DNA of 64,000 bases from Wukongibacter sp050859025 (GTDB lineage: Bacteria > Bacillota > Clostridia > Peptostreptococcales > Caminicellaceae): assembly GCF_050859025.1 (NCBI RefSeq), contig NZ_CP138200.1:3968001-4032000 (forward strand), in the 5' to 3' direction. How positions within the stretch are numbered: position 1 is the stretch's first letter; each line of letters starts with the position of its first letter. The notes under the pieces were generated by a model, which was not told the DNA's origin, made no database searches, and worked only from the letters and a program-made list of their open reading frames with translations. A program made the translations under genes and the position numbers. Positions 1-8,105 of this stretch are shown piece by piece.

Positions 1-218
1 TTATCAAAGGATTCATCAGACAAAAATATTTGAATTATATCATCTTTCTGTAAAAAATAGTTTTCCTTTACCTTCTTACCATTTATCTTAATAACTTTCT
101 TTCGTAATAATTTATAGATATTTGTTCTCGATGAGTTATTGAGATATTTTAATAGAAACCTATCAAGTCTCTGTTTTTCTTCATTTTCTCCTACGATTAT
201 TTCTCGCAAATAGTTCAC
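1..218 (-). CDS. RluA-family pseudouridine synthase, N-terminal S4 part (partial)
   Basis: The reading frame runs off the left edge, so only the first ~72 residues are present. They show an S4-type RNA-binding segment of the RluA/RluC/RluD family: QRLDRFLLKYL, then SRTNIYKLLRKKVIKING and a KDDIIQIF strand, the usual order before the catalytic domain. The catalytic Asp domain lies outside the window. I chose GTG at 218; TTG at 209 is an alternative because GGTG lies six bases before it. Family members convert uridines in 23S rRNA; the target site cannot be told from this end. Confidence 0.75.
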   Translation of the reverse strand, partial: MNYLREIIVGENEEKQRLDRFLLKYLNNSSRTNIYKLLRKKVIKINGKKVKENYFLQKDDIIQIFLSDESFD

Positions 219-262
219 CACTTTCCTTACTCTATATTCCTTTAAATAAAGGCTGTCATAGA

Positions 263-1105
263 TTAGTTAATCTTAATTTCAGCCATTATATAATCATCAT
301 AATACTTAAATCCTATTCTTTCATATGCATTCTTAGCTGACTCGTTAGTTTTAGAAACTATTAAAGCGGGAAGCTTTCCTTTATCTATGATATTTTTACA
401 CAACTTCGAAACAATAGCCTTTGCATATCCATTTCCTCTATACTCTGGTAATGTGTATACTCCTTCAATTTGATTAATTTTAGAAGTTGTAGTCTTAATC
501 ACACCTTGCGCCACTACTTTGTCTTCATTAAGTAGATATAAATATTCTTCCTCTCCTATTCTTTCATATACAGAGTTTTTGAGTTCATTTACAGTTTTGG
601 GTTTTCTATTAAATGCTTTTTCAACTTCTATGAGAAAATCAACAGCCTTAAAAAAATCAAAATCCTTTGCCTTAACAATTTTCATATCACTAGTAAAATA
701 TTCAAACTCTTTACTATTAAGTATCATATAATTACAGTCATCGTAAGAATACCATTCAAATGTTCTTTCAAGCTTTTTCCATAGAGGTTCAATCATTTTC
801 TTCATACCAAATATATATTTAGGTTTATATTTTTTTACTGCCTTAAGCAAAACAATTTTATTTAGTATTCTATCATCTTCATAGTGACAAATAAAACTAC
901 CCATATTTGTAAAAGAAAATATCCCTTTTAAATCACCATCATTAAAATATCCATAATAATCTCCATTGTTCTTTTTTAGCTTATTATTTTTCAAACCATA
1001 TTTTTCTATATTTCCTATAATGAAAGTACTCTCAATATGATTTTTCTCTAAATAATCCATTACTACATGTTTATCTTGATTTTTTAGCAGCTTGAAATCC
1101 TCCAT
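263..1105 (-). CDS. GNAT family N-acetyltransferase
   Basis: This is a 280-residue protein with a C-terminal GNAT fold. The acetyl-CoA pyrophosphate loop is visible as YRGNGYAKAIVSKL, preceded by the beta4 strand IEGVYTLPEYRG and followed by the SAKNAYERIGFKYYDDY element typical of the family C-terminus. The N-terminal half is a second, degenerate GNAT-like module. The ATG at 1105 follows GGAGGAAG at good spacing; an in-frame TTG 15 bases upstream overlaps that ribosome site and is not favoured. The substrate is unknown. It follows a pseudouridine synthase on the same strand, but the 44-base gap gives no proof of an operon. Confidence 0.8.
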   Translation of the reverse strand: MEDFKLLKNQDKHVVMDYLEKNHIESTFIIGNIEKYGLKNNKLKKNNGDYYGYFNDGDLKGIFSFTNMGSFICHYEDDRILNKIVLLKAVKKYKPKYIFGMKKMIEPLWKKLERTFEWYSYDDCNYMILNSKEFEYFTSDMKIVKAKDFDFFKAVDFLIEVEKAFNRKPKTVNELKNSVYERIGEEEYLYLLNEDKVVAQGVIKTTTSKINQIEGVYTLPEYRGNGYAKAIVSKLCKNIIDKGKLPALIVSKTNESAKNAYERIGFKYYDDYIMAEIKIN

Positions 1106-1601
1106 AATTCTTCCTCCCAAAATTACTACATACTGAGATTAAATATCTTTACAACCAATAGAGAAACTTTTTATAAGAATCAATCCTATCAATTCACTTG
1201 TTTAAATATAGAGATTCCAGTCAAAATTTTAATTTATTTAAGATTTACTTTGAACTCTCTATAGCAGATTTCCTATAAAAAACGACCTACAATAAATTCT
1301 ATCATTATAGAGATTTAAGGAAAACAATTAATTTATAACTATCCAAATTTTTCATTACTATTTAGTATTTGTATATATTATTTAAGTCTCACTATAAGCT
1401 CTCTATATATGAATTCTATATATAAAATTATTCTATGAATTTTTCTTTATACCTTCTACAAATTCTTTAAAAAAAATGTATTAATTGCTCTATTGAATAT
1501 TCACTAGCATTTATGATATCCTTAACTTAGTGGAATTGAAAAAATAGTAATGTAGTTTTTTCGCATTCCCTGGGAAAAATTGTAGTTTAGGGGGAGGATT
1601 T
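1106..1601. other. AT-rich intergenic region, no gene seen
   Basis: Divergent spacer between the GNAT gene and the YceG-like gene. It is very AT-rich and contains several CTCTATA-type words, but no coding frame or clear terminator was seen. It must carry the promoters for both flanking genes. Confidence 0.5.
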
Positions 1602-2111
1602 TTGGTGTTAGAGAAGCTAAAGGATTTTTTTTACGATTGCAGTGATACTTTACTTAGCTTGTCTATTGTTTTACTTATGGCTTTAGTTATAACATGGAAG
1701 CTTTCAGGAGCAATGAGTATAGCTATTTTCAATGACAAAAATGATGTAAAAACAATAGTTCAGGCTGAAAACCCAAAGGTTATTGAAAAAGAAGTAGTGA
1801 AGGGTGACAACAATGCTTCACAAGAAAATGAGAACCAAGAAAATATTACTACCCCCCCTACTAAACCTGATAGCGATGCGGAAGTGGTTGAGGTAGAAGC
1901 ACAAGATATAAAAGTTGAAATACCAAAGGGAAGTACTGGCAGCAGCATTGCAACGATATTACTGGAAAAAGGATTGATATCAAGCAAGGTCGAATTCATT
2001 GATAGAGTTGAGGAAAAGGGCCTCTCTCCAAAGCTTCGTTTTGGTAATTTCACTATAAAATCAGGGAGCTCTGTAGACGAGATAATATCTATTATAACTG
2101 GTATTAGTTAA
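1602..2111 (+). CDS. Membrane-anchored YceG/MltG-like small protein without catalytic domain
   Basis: A 169-residue protein that starts GTG after a GGGGGAGG ribosome site. Residues ~17-42 form one membrane segment (LLSLSIVLLMALVITW). A low-complexity acidic Gln/Asn/Glu linker follows (~55-100). The C-terminal ~65 residues (IPKGSTGSSIATILLEKGLIS ... FGNFTIKSGSSVDEIISIITG) match the LysM-like substrate-binding subdomain at the start of MltG endolytic transglycosylases. The catalytic Glu domain that normally follows is absent, so this is not an MltG enzyme by itself. Such short YceG-domain proteins occur in Clostridia; the function is unknown and may be peptidoglycan binding. Confidence 0.65.
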   Translation: MVLEKLKDFFYDCSDTLLSLSIVLLMALVITWKLSGAMSIAIFNDKNDVKTIVQAENPKVIEKEVVKGDNNASQENENQENITTPPTKPDSDAEVVEVEAQDIKVEIPKGSTGSSIATILLEKGLISSKVEFIDRVEEKGLSPKLRFGNFTIKSGSSVDEIISIITGIS

Positions 2112-2257
2112 GTGGAAAATTTATATAATTATAATTCTAAAAAACTTTTTACTACATATAGTCTTAAAAGTTCTAGAACTATAACCTATGTATTATGCAG
2201 AAATTTTCTAAGGTGTGAACTTAAAGCTTTCTCTCAGAGCTAAATTGTATTAATTAT

Positions 2258-2295
2258 AAAAGTCCAATTTCATATACTCTTGAAATTGGACTTTT
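2258..2295. terminator. Bidirectional intrinsic terminator
   Basis: Inverted repeat AAAAGTCCAATTTCA / TGAAATTGGACTTTT with an eight-base loop and A/T tracts on both sides. It lies between the convergent YceG-like gene and the RsuA gene and can serve both. Confidence 0.85.
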
Positions 2296-2307
2296 AATTT
2301 ATCTTGC

Positions 2308-3048
2308 TTAATCATCTTTACAGTTTGATGTACTTCCTTTCAATAGTTCTAACTCCTCATTGGTTAACTCCCTATATTCTCCTAGCTCTAGGTTTTCATC
2401 TAGCTTTAAATCCCCCATTGCTATTCTTTTTAAATATATAACTTTCTTCCCACGCGTCTCAAACATCCTTTTGACCTGATGGAATTTGCCTTCATAAATT
2501 GTAAGTTGAATTTTAGAAATATCTCCGCTTTCTATGATTATCAAATCTGAGGCTAATGTTTCATACCCATCATCAAGTACAATTCCTTTTCTAAAGGCTG
2601 CTATATCTCCATCATTTACCTCTCCATCGATATGAGCATAATATGTCTTTGGTATATGTTTTTTTGGTGATAAAATTTCATGTGATAATTTACCATCATT
2701 AGTTAAAATAAGCAGACCCTCTGTGTCTATATCCAACCGTCCCATAGGAAATGGTTCAAAGGGTAAGTACTTTTCTTCTAATAAGTCTATTACCGTACTA
2801 TGGTTTCTATCATATGTAGCAGAAATCACATCTACAGGCTTATTCATTAGTATATATATATATTCTTTATATTCAACCCTTTCTCCATTAACTTCAATTA
2901 TACTTTCATCTGGATCTACATGTATAGAACTCTTCTTTACAACTTCACCATCTACTTTTACAATTCCATATTTCATATATTTCTTTAAATCCTTTCTACT
3001 TCCATAGCCCATATTGCCAAGTATTTTATCTAATCTCATTTTTTTCAC
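2308..3048 (-). CDS. rsuA: RsuA/RluB-family pseudouridine synthase
   Basis: 246 residues. The N-terminal S4 domain (MRLDKILGNMGYGSRKDLKKYMKYG) precedes a catalytic domain with the RsuA signature GRLDIDTEGLLILTNDG, where the Asp after RL is the catalytic nucleophile. YYAHIDGEV and the KFHQVKRMF motif near residue 190 also fit. The family modifies U516 of 16S rRNA (RsuA) or U2605 of 23S rRNA (RluB); the compact length favours RsuA. The GTG at 3048 has GGGAGG eight bases upstream. It is a single gene facing the terminator at 2258-2295. Confidence 0.85.
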   Translation of the reverse strand: MKKMRLDKILGNMGYGSRKDLKKYMKYGIVKVDGEVVKKSSIHVDPDESIIEVNGERVEYKEYIYILMNKPVDVISATYDRNHSTVIDLLEEKYLPFEPFPMGRLDIDTEGLLILTNDGKLSHEILSPKKHIPKTYYAHIDGEVNDGDIAAFRKGIVLDDGYETLASDLIIIESGDISKIQLTIYEGKFHQVKRMFETRGKKVIYLKRIAMGDLKLDENLELGEYRELTNEELELLKGSTSNCKDD

Positions 3049-3394
3049 AACAATTACCTCCCAAAAATCTTATACCTTATATAAACTCTAGATTCATCTA
3101 TAAATATTATTTATCCCATATTGTACATAAATTAACCTATTATGCTAGTTACTAGGGCATGGGATATTAATATTTCCTTTTCGTTTATGCAATAAACATT
3201 TTTTTATAAAGCTTAAATTAATTAGTTTCATATAGATGTTAAAAAACTATTTTGAAATGCCCATAAACTCGAAATTTTGATATGCATTGATTAATTTTTG
3301 CTATATAATTTTAGTAAGTAGGTAGTATTTTTTTTATACTTATCATATAATACATCTGAATAGTATTATATCATTTAATTTAGGAGGGAAACAT
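3049..3394. other. Divergent promoter region for rsuA and fba
   Basis: An AT-rich spacer of 346 bases. TGCTATATAAT near 3298-3308 resembles an extended -10 element reading toward fba, but no convincing -35 box is seen at the right distance. No small gene was found. Confidence 0.35.
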
Positions 3395-4324
3395 ATGTCT
3401 TTAATTACTTCGAAAGAAATATTTAGAAAAGCTTATGAAGGTAAGTATGCAATTGGGGCTTTTAACGTGAATAACATGGAAATTATTCAAGGAATAGTTG
3501 AAGCTGCCCAAGTGGAAAATGCTCCTTTAATTTTGCAAGTATCAGCCGGAGCAAGAAAATATGCAAGACCTACATATCTTAAAAAATTAGTAGAAGCAGC
3601 TATCGAAGATACAGGCCTTGATGTAGTCCTTCATTTAGATCATGGTGAAGACTTTGAAATATGTAAGCAGTGTATTGATGACGGCTTTACATCGGTTATG
3701 ATTGATGGTTCAAAGCATCCTTTTGAAGAGAATATTGCATTAACCAAAAGAGTAGTTGAATACGCCCATGAAAGAGGTGTAGTTGTTGAAGCTGAGCTAG
3801 GCAGGCTTGCTGGAGTAGAGGATGACGTAAATGTTAATGCAAAGGATGCCTCATACACTGATCCTGACCAAGCTGTTGAATTTGTTGAAAGAACTGGTGT
3901 AGATTCTTTAGCTATAGCTATTGGAACAAGTCACGGAGCATACAAGTTTAAGGGTGATCCAAAGCTTGACTTTGAAAGACTTGAAAAAATAAGCAACATG
4001 CTTCCAAATTTCCCTCTAGTACTTCATGGTGCCTCAACTGTTATTCCTGAGTTTGTAATGGCTTGTAATGAGTACGGAGGAAATATTCCTGGAGCAAAGG
4101 GTGTACCAGAAGATATGCTAAGCAGAGCCGCTAAATTAGGTGTTTGCAAAATAAATATTGATACTGATCTTAGACTTGCCATGACAGCAGCTATAAGAAA
4201 ATATTTAGTGGAAAATCCAGATGTGTTTGATCCTAGAAAATATTTAGGTAAGGGAAGAGATGCAATAAAAGAAATGGTTAAACATAAAATCAGAAATGTT
4301 TTAGGATGTAGTAACACTCTTTAA
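3395..4324 (+). CDS. fba: Class II fructose-1,6-bisphosphate aldolase
   Basis: 309 residues, starting ATG with GGAGGG upstream. It cleaves or forms fructose-1,6-bisphosphate in glycolysis/gluconeogenesis in the cytoplasm, using a zinc ion. Zinc and active-site elements are visible: HLDHGED near residue 80, EAELGRLAG near 130 with the following Asp-rich loop, GTSHGAYKF near 178 and the LHGAS turn near 210, then INIDTDLR. The length and the C-terminal extension ending in LGCSNTL fit the clostridial class IIB form. It is monocistronic as far as seen. Confidence 0.95.
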   Translation: MSLITSKEIFRKAYEGKYAIGAFNVNNMEIIQGIVEAAQVENAPLILQVSAGARKYARPTYLKKLVEAAIEDTGLDVVLHLDHGEDFEICKQCIDDGFTSVMIDGSKHPFEENIALTKRVVEYAHERGVVVEAELGRLAGVEDDVNVNAKDASYTDPDQAVEFVERTGVDSLAIAIGTSHGAYKFKGDPKLDFERLEKISNMLPNFPLVLHGASTVIPEFVMACNEYGGNIPGAKGVPEDMLSRAAKLGVCKINIDTDLRLAMTAAIRKYLVENPDVFDPRKYLGKGRDAIKEMVKHKIRNVLGCSNTL

Positions 4325-4394
4325 AGAAGTAACCCTACGAGAAAAAAATTTACTTAGATATAATTATTATATAGTAACTTTTTCATCATCATAA

Positions 4395-4450
4395 GTGTGG
4401 AAGTGCTAAGTAGATAGTATATAAAAAATCTTCTAACGCACTTCCCACAC
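4395..4450. terminator. Possible terminator hairpin between fba and glnQ
   Basis: GTGTGGAAGTGC pairs with GCACTTCCCACAC (one bulged base) across a 31-base loop. It lies between convergent genes, but the T-tracts are poor, so efficient intrinsic termination is uncertain. Confidence 0.4.
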
Positions 4451-4459
4451 AAATATTTC

Positions 4460-5188
4460 TTATAACACTTTTGCTAAAAAATCTTTTGTTCTTGGATTCT
4501 TAGGACTTTCGAAAATCTCCTTTGGAGTACCCTGTTCTACTATTTTTCCATCGTCCATAAACAATACCCTTGTTGCCACTTCCTTAGCAAATCCCATTTC
4601 GTGGGTAACAACTACCATCGTCATACCTTCATTTGCTAATTCCTTCATAACATCCAGTACTTCCCCTACCATTTCGGGGTCAAGAGCTGAAGTTGGCTCA
4701 TCAAAAAGCATTACATCGGGAGACATAGCTAGCGCTCTGGCAATTGCTATTCTTTGTTTTTGTCCTCCTGATAGCTGAATCGGATAGCTATCTGCTTTAT
4801 CTTCTAATCCAATTCTTTTTAACAAATTAATGGCTATTTTTTCTGCCTCTTCCCTTTTTAGATTTTTCACATATATAGGAGCTAGAGTAATGTTTTCCAA
4901 TACAGTTTTATGAGGAAATAGATTAAATTGCTGAAATACCATACCCATCTTCTCACGCAGCTTATTTACATCATTACTTTTGTCAGTTATTGAAATATCC
5001 TCAAAAATAATTTCCCCATTTGTAGGATGTTCAAGTAGATTTAAACATCTTAGAAATGTACTTTTACCCGATCCACTTGGACCAATTATTACAACAACTT
5101 CTCCCTGCTTTATATGCTCATCGATGCTTTTTAAAACATGTAATTCACCAAATTTTTTATCCAAATTAAATACTTGAATCACCAGCAC
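4460..5188 (-). CDS. Polar amino-acid ABC transporter ATP-binding protein (GlnQ-like)
   Basis: 242 residues. Walker A GPSGSGKST, Q-loop FQQFNLFPHKTV, signature LSGGQKQR, Walker B VMLFDEPTSALD and the switch His in VVVTHEMG are all intact, in the GlnQ/ArtP arrangement. It drives import of a polar amino acid together with the permease at 5166-5828 and the binding protein at 6170-7057. The GTG at 5188 lies inside the end of the permease gene (23-base overlap), suggesting translational coupling; GTG at 5182 is an alternative start. Substrate specificity cannot be read from sequence. Confidence 0.9.
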   Translation of the reverse strand: MLVIQVFNLDKKFGELHVLKSIDEHIKQGEVVVIIGPSGSGKSTFLRCLNLLEHPTNGEIIFEDISITDKSNDVNKLREKMGMVFQQFNLFPHKTVLENITLAPIYVKNLKREEAEKIAINLLKRIGLEDKADSYPIQLSGGQKQRIAIARALAMSPDVMLFDEPTSALDPEMVGEVLDVMKELANEGMTMVVVTHEMGFAKEVATRVLFMDDGKIVEQGTPKEIFESPKNPRTKDFLAKVL

Positions 5189-5828
5189 TCAACCTCCTTT
5201 CAAGCATATTAACTAGTTTAGATAAACTAAATGTAATAACAAAATATATAATTGCTACAATAATAAGTGGGGCAAAGGGCTTAAAGGATATTCCCCTTAC
5301 AGTGTCAGCATTATACATCAAATCGTGTATTCCAATAACAGAAACAATGGCAGATTCCTTTACAAGAACTATAAATTCATTCCCTAATGCCGGTAAAATA
5401 TTTTTAAACGCTTGAGGAATAATAATAAATCTCATTGCCATGCTATGGGGCATACCTAAAGATCTTGCAGCTTCCATCTGACCTTTGTCTATAGATTGAA
5501 TCCCAGCACGTATGATTTCTGCTACATATGCAGCGCTGTTAAATGCCACTGCAATTATAGCTAGGGAAATATCTGGAAATGGTATTCCTGTAACCTTAGG
5601 TAATCCAATATAAATTATGAATAGCTGTACCAATAGTGGTGTACCCCTAACAATCTCAATATACGCCACTGAAGGCATCCTTAAAATAGGCTTCTTTGAC
5701 ATCTTCATCAATGATAATAATACGCCTAATACTACACCTAAAATTACACCAAAGAATGAAATAAATAGAGTTATTCCTGTTCCACTAATAAAAAACTTAT
5801 AATATTTAGATAAAAAAACTAAGTCCAA
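5166..5828 (-). CDS. Polar amino-acid ABC transporter permease (GlnP-like)
   Basis: 220 residues with a TTG start after AGGAGG. There are about five hydrophobic segments, with the HisM/GlnP-type EAA loop EAARSLGMPHSMAMRFIIIPQAFKNILPALGNE near residues 135-170 that contacts the ATPase. Downstream it overlaps the ATP-binding gene. Upstream, it is separated from its binding-protein gene by 340 bases that contain two terminator-type hairpins and repeat family 1, so binding protein is probably made in excess of permease. Confidence 0.9.
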   Translation of the reverse strand: MDLVFLSKYYKFFISGTGITLFISFFGVILGVVLGVLLSLMKMSKKPILRMPSVAYIEIVRGTPLLVQLFIIYIGLPKVTGIPFPDISLAIIAVAFNSAAYVAEIIRAGIQSIDKGQMEAARSLGMPHSMAMRFIIIPQAFKNILPALGNEFIVLVKESAIVSVIGIHDLMYNADTVRGISFKPFAPLIIVAIIYFVITFSLSKLVNMLERRLSAGDSSI

Positions 5829-5966
5829 TATTACTACCTCCTAGCAATTCGTATCTCTTACAAAATTTTTGTCTCTTCTATTTTATAGAAGCATATCAAT
5901 TATCACTCTTTGTATAATTATACATATTATTCATTGTTTATTCAAGTGATTTTTTTTACCTTAAAG

Positions 5967-5989
5967 AAAGACTCGTCAAACGAGTCTTT
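5967..5989. terminator. Terminator hairpin, distal copy of a duplicated pair
   Basis: Stem AAAGACTCG / CGAGTCTTT with loop TCAAA. On the minus strand it is followed by CTTTCTTT. An almost identical hairpin is at 6132-6154; repeat family 1 lies exactly between them. Confidence 0.7.
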
Positions 5990-6131
5990 GAAACTGCCTA
6001 GAAACCTGAATTTCTTCGTTGTTGCTTCAATCAAGAACCCTCACGTATGTCTGCGGTCTCCTGATTTCACCACGCATCGAACTCCAGATTTCTAGGCAGC
6101 CTATCATCTTGTTAACTTTGTTAACAATCTG
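5990..6131 (-). repeat. Repeat family 1, copy A
   Basis: A 142-base element read on the minus strand. It begins with a small hairpin TTGTTAAC/GTTAACAA (6109-6127), then an outer stem formed by CTGCCTAGAAA / TTTCTAGGCAG (5994-6004 with 6089-6099). Its interior shares GAGACCGCAG, GGGTTCTTG, GAAGCAACAACG and AGAAATTC with copy B at 11671. It sits between two copies of the same terminator hairpin, downstream of the binding-protein gene. Confidence 0.85.
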
Positions 6132-6154
6132 AAAGACTCGTCAAGCGAGTCTTT
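6132..6154. terminator. Terminator hairpin, proximal copy of a duplicated pair
   Basis: Stem AAAGACTCG / CGAGTCTTT with loop TCAAG, 15 bases past the stop codon of the binding-protein gene. It differs from 5967-5989 by one loop base. Confidence 0.7.
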
Positions 6155-6169
6155 CTTTAAATAAATTGT

Positions 6170-7057
6170 TTATTCTTCTTCAGCTAGTTTAGTTGCCTCT
6201 GAAATGAATTCATCAATTTTGCCTTCAGAAATTAGTTTATCCAGTGTTTCATTAATTGCATTAACTAATTCTTCATTCCCCTTATTTATTGCTGCTGCAA
6301 CTCCCTCTTCTGATCCAAATGATACCTCAGGTACATAAAGCTTAGGATTACTCTTAGCATATGCTGTTGCAACTGGATTAACAAGTATAATGGCATCAAT
6401 CTTCTTATTATCTAGCTCTAGCACAAGGTCAGTAATTTTACTTATTCCCTTTACCTTTGCTCCTTCAATACTATTTGCAATTTTTTCTTGTACAGTAGCC
6501 TTTTGTGCACCAACCACGGCTTCTTTAAAATCCTCTTTAGTTTTAAACTTCTCTGCGTCTTCCGCTCTTATTAAAACACTTTGTTCTGCTTGATAATATT
6601 TCTTTGTAAAATCAACACTCTGTGCTCTTTCCTCAGTCGGCACCATACCTGCAACAATAAAGTCAATTTTATCAGCCACTAAAGCAGCTAGCAACCCATC
6701 AAATTTCATATCCTTTATCTCAAGCTCAACACCTAAATCATTAGCAATTGCCTTTGCAATTTCAATATCAAATCCTACAATAGTATCTGCTCCATCGATT
6801 TCTTTATGAAACTCATATGGTGGATAATCTGCTGCAGTACCTAATACAATTTTACCAGCTTTTTTAATTTTATCTAACTTTGTAGCCTCTGTGTTTGTAG
6901 TTTCTGCATTTGTAGCTTCCTTATCTGTTGTTTCTGTGCTTTTTTCTTCAGCATTTGTTGGTTCTGCCTTTTGTTCCTCTGAACATCCTGCCAATCCAAC
7001 TATTAATGTTAATACTATTAAAACAGTTAAAATTTTTCTAATTCCATTTCCAAACAT
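6170..7057 (-). CDS. Amino-acid ABC transporter substrate-binding lipoprotein
   Basis: 295 residues from the ATG at 7057, chosen because GAGGGAGG stands directly before it. A lipoprotein signal ends LIVGLAGCSEE, so the Cys would be lipidated and the protein held on the outer face of the membrane. A Thr/Glu/Asn-rich linker of about 30 residues follows. The mature domain is the type II periplasmic-binding fold of polar amino-acid binders: KIVLGTAADYPPYEF, VGFDIEIAKAIANDLG and DGLLAALVADKIDFIVAGM. It is the first gene of the transporter; permease and ATPase lie downstream past the duplicated terminator. Confidence 0.9.
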   Translation of the reverse strand: MFGNGIRKILTVLIVLTLIVGLAGCSEEQKAEPTNAEEKSTETTDKEATNAETTNTEATKLDKIKKAGKIVLGTAADYPPYEFHKEIDGADTIVGFDIEIAKAIANDLGVELEIKDMKFDGLLAALVADKIDFIVAGMVPTEERAQSVDFTKKYYQAEQSVLIRAEDAEKFKTKEDFKEAVVGAQKATVQEKIANSIEGAKVKGISKITDLVLELDNKKIDAIILVNPVATAYAKSNPKLYVPEVSFGSEEGVAAAINKGNEELVNAINETLDKLISEGKIDEFISEATKLAEEE

Positions 7058-7194
7058 TTTTTGTCCTCCCTCTGTATTTATCATTTATTTCTATTGCAAC
7101 ATTATACATTACTATTTATGTTTATGCAATAGTTTATTAAATTTTTTTTGATTTTCTCATATTCTCTATAAAATTTCACTTAAATAAATGCACA

Positions 7195-7227
7195 AAAATA
7201 ACCTATTTACTAGAAACAGGTCATTTT
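7195..7227 (-). terminator. Intrinsic terminator after the cyclophilin gene
   Basis: On the minus strand AAAATGACCTGTTT pairs with AAATAGGTTATTTT and a short T-tract follows, 23 bases past the stop codon of the gene at 7250. Confidence 0.75.
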
Positions 7228-7249
7228 CATAAATTCATTTAATTATCTC

Positions 7250-7771
7250 TTACATTTTTTCTGGTTCTTCGTACTCTTCTCCAAATAGTTCCACAGTTAC
7301 TTCTTTCATTTTTTGTTCATCTAATGGTCTGTCCATATGATTTGTGTCAACATCTGCAATATTATTTACCACTTCAATTCCTTCAATTACCTTTCCAAAG
7401 GCTGCATATTGTCCGTCTAAATGTGGTGAGTCCTTATGCATAATAAAGAATTGAGATCCGGCAGAATTTGGATTCATTGCCCTCGCCATAGAGATTACTC
7501 CTGCTGCATGTTTTAAATCATTCTCAAATCCATTTCCCGAAAACTCACCCTTTATTGAATATCCTGGTCCACCTGTACCAGTTCCCTCTGGGCATCCGCC
7601 TTGAAGCATAAAACCTTTAATTACTCTATGGAATATTAGCCCATTGTAATATCCCTTCTTTACAAGAGAAATAAAGTTTTTCACAGTATTTGGAGCAACG
7701 TCTGGATATAATTCTACCTTTATCAGACTCCCGTTTTCCATTGTTATCGTAACTACTGGATTCTTTTTCAT
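7250..7771 (-). CDS. ppiB: Cyclophilin-type peptidyl-prolyl cis-trans isomerase
   Basis: 173 residues, cytoplasmic (no signal peptide). The cyclophilin core is intact: FHRVIKGFMLQGGCPEGTGTGGPGYSIKGEF holds the catalytic Arg and the loop, then GVISMARAMNPNSAGSQFFIMHKDSPHLDGQYAAFGKVIEG. It catalyses proline isomerisation during protein folding. The ATG follows GAAAGGAC. It is flanked downstream by a clear terminator and upstream by the pflA end and a repeat, so it is likely its own unit. Confidence 0.92.
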   Translation of the reverse strand: MKKNPVVTITMENGSLIKVELYPDVAPNTVKNFISLVKKGYYNGLIFHRVIKGFMLQGGCPEGTGTGGPGYSIKGEFSGNGFENDLKHAAGVISMARAMNPNSAGSQFFIMHKDSPHLDGQYAAFGKVIEGIEVVNNIADVDTNHMDRPLDEQKMKEVTVELFGEEYEEPEKM

Positions 7772-7908
7772 ATTATCGTCCTTTCTGCTGTTTATATTTA
7801 ACCCTTATTATTGGAAAGTTCTAGTTTCCCATAAGTTATCTGGGTTTATGTAAGCATATATATTATATACTAATTTAGGACAAAAGTTACTACTAAATTT
7901 GTTAAAAT

Positions 7909-7932
7909 ACGGGTAGACCTAGGTCTACCCGT
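7909..7932. terminator. Perfect 24-base palindrome, terminator-type, distal of a duplicated pair
   Basis: ACGGGTAGACCT followed directly by AGGTCTACCCGT. On the minus strand it is followed by ATTTTAAC, weakly terminator-like. A diverged partner overlaps the pflA stop codon at 8084-8105, with repeat family 1 between them. Confidence 0.6.
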
Positions 7933-8083
7933 AGACTGTTGGCAAAACTGACACTATGTCATGCTGTTGAAAATCCTAGAGTTCAGTATATACTGAAAAA
8001 CCAAAGACTTAAACCTATATAGATACACACAAGACGTTTTTAGTTAAAGCAACATCCCAAAACTTCAAGTTTATCAGTAGCAC
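7933..8083 (+). repeat. Repeat family 1, copy C (diverged)
   Basis: A 151-base element aligned with copy B over its whole length: AGACTGTTGGCAAAACTGAC corresponds to the small hairpin, then ATGCTGTTGAAAA, GAGTTCA, AAAGCAACATCCCAAAACTTC and TTTATCAGTAGCA. Pairing of the outer stem is kept through G-U type pairs (TGCTGTTGA with TATCAGTAGCA). It lies between the palindrome at 7909 and the pflA end. Confidence 0.7.
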
Positions 8084-8105
8084 GAGGTTAGATATGCTCT
8101 ACCCC
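8084..8105 (-). terminator. Terminator-type hairpin overlapping the pflA stop codon
   Basis: GGTTAGA (8086-8092) pairs with TCTACC (8098-8103); the TAG stop of pflA is at 8099-8101, inside the stem. It resembles a decayed copy of the palindrome at 7909-7932. Confidence 0.45.
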
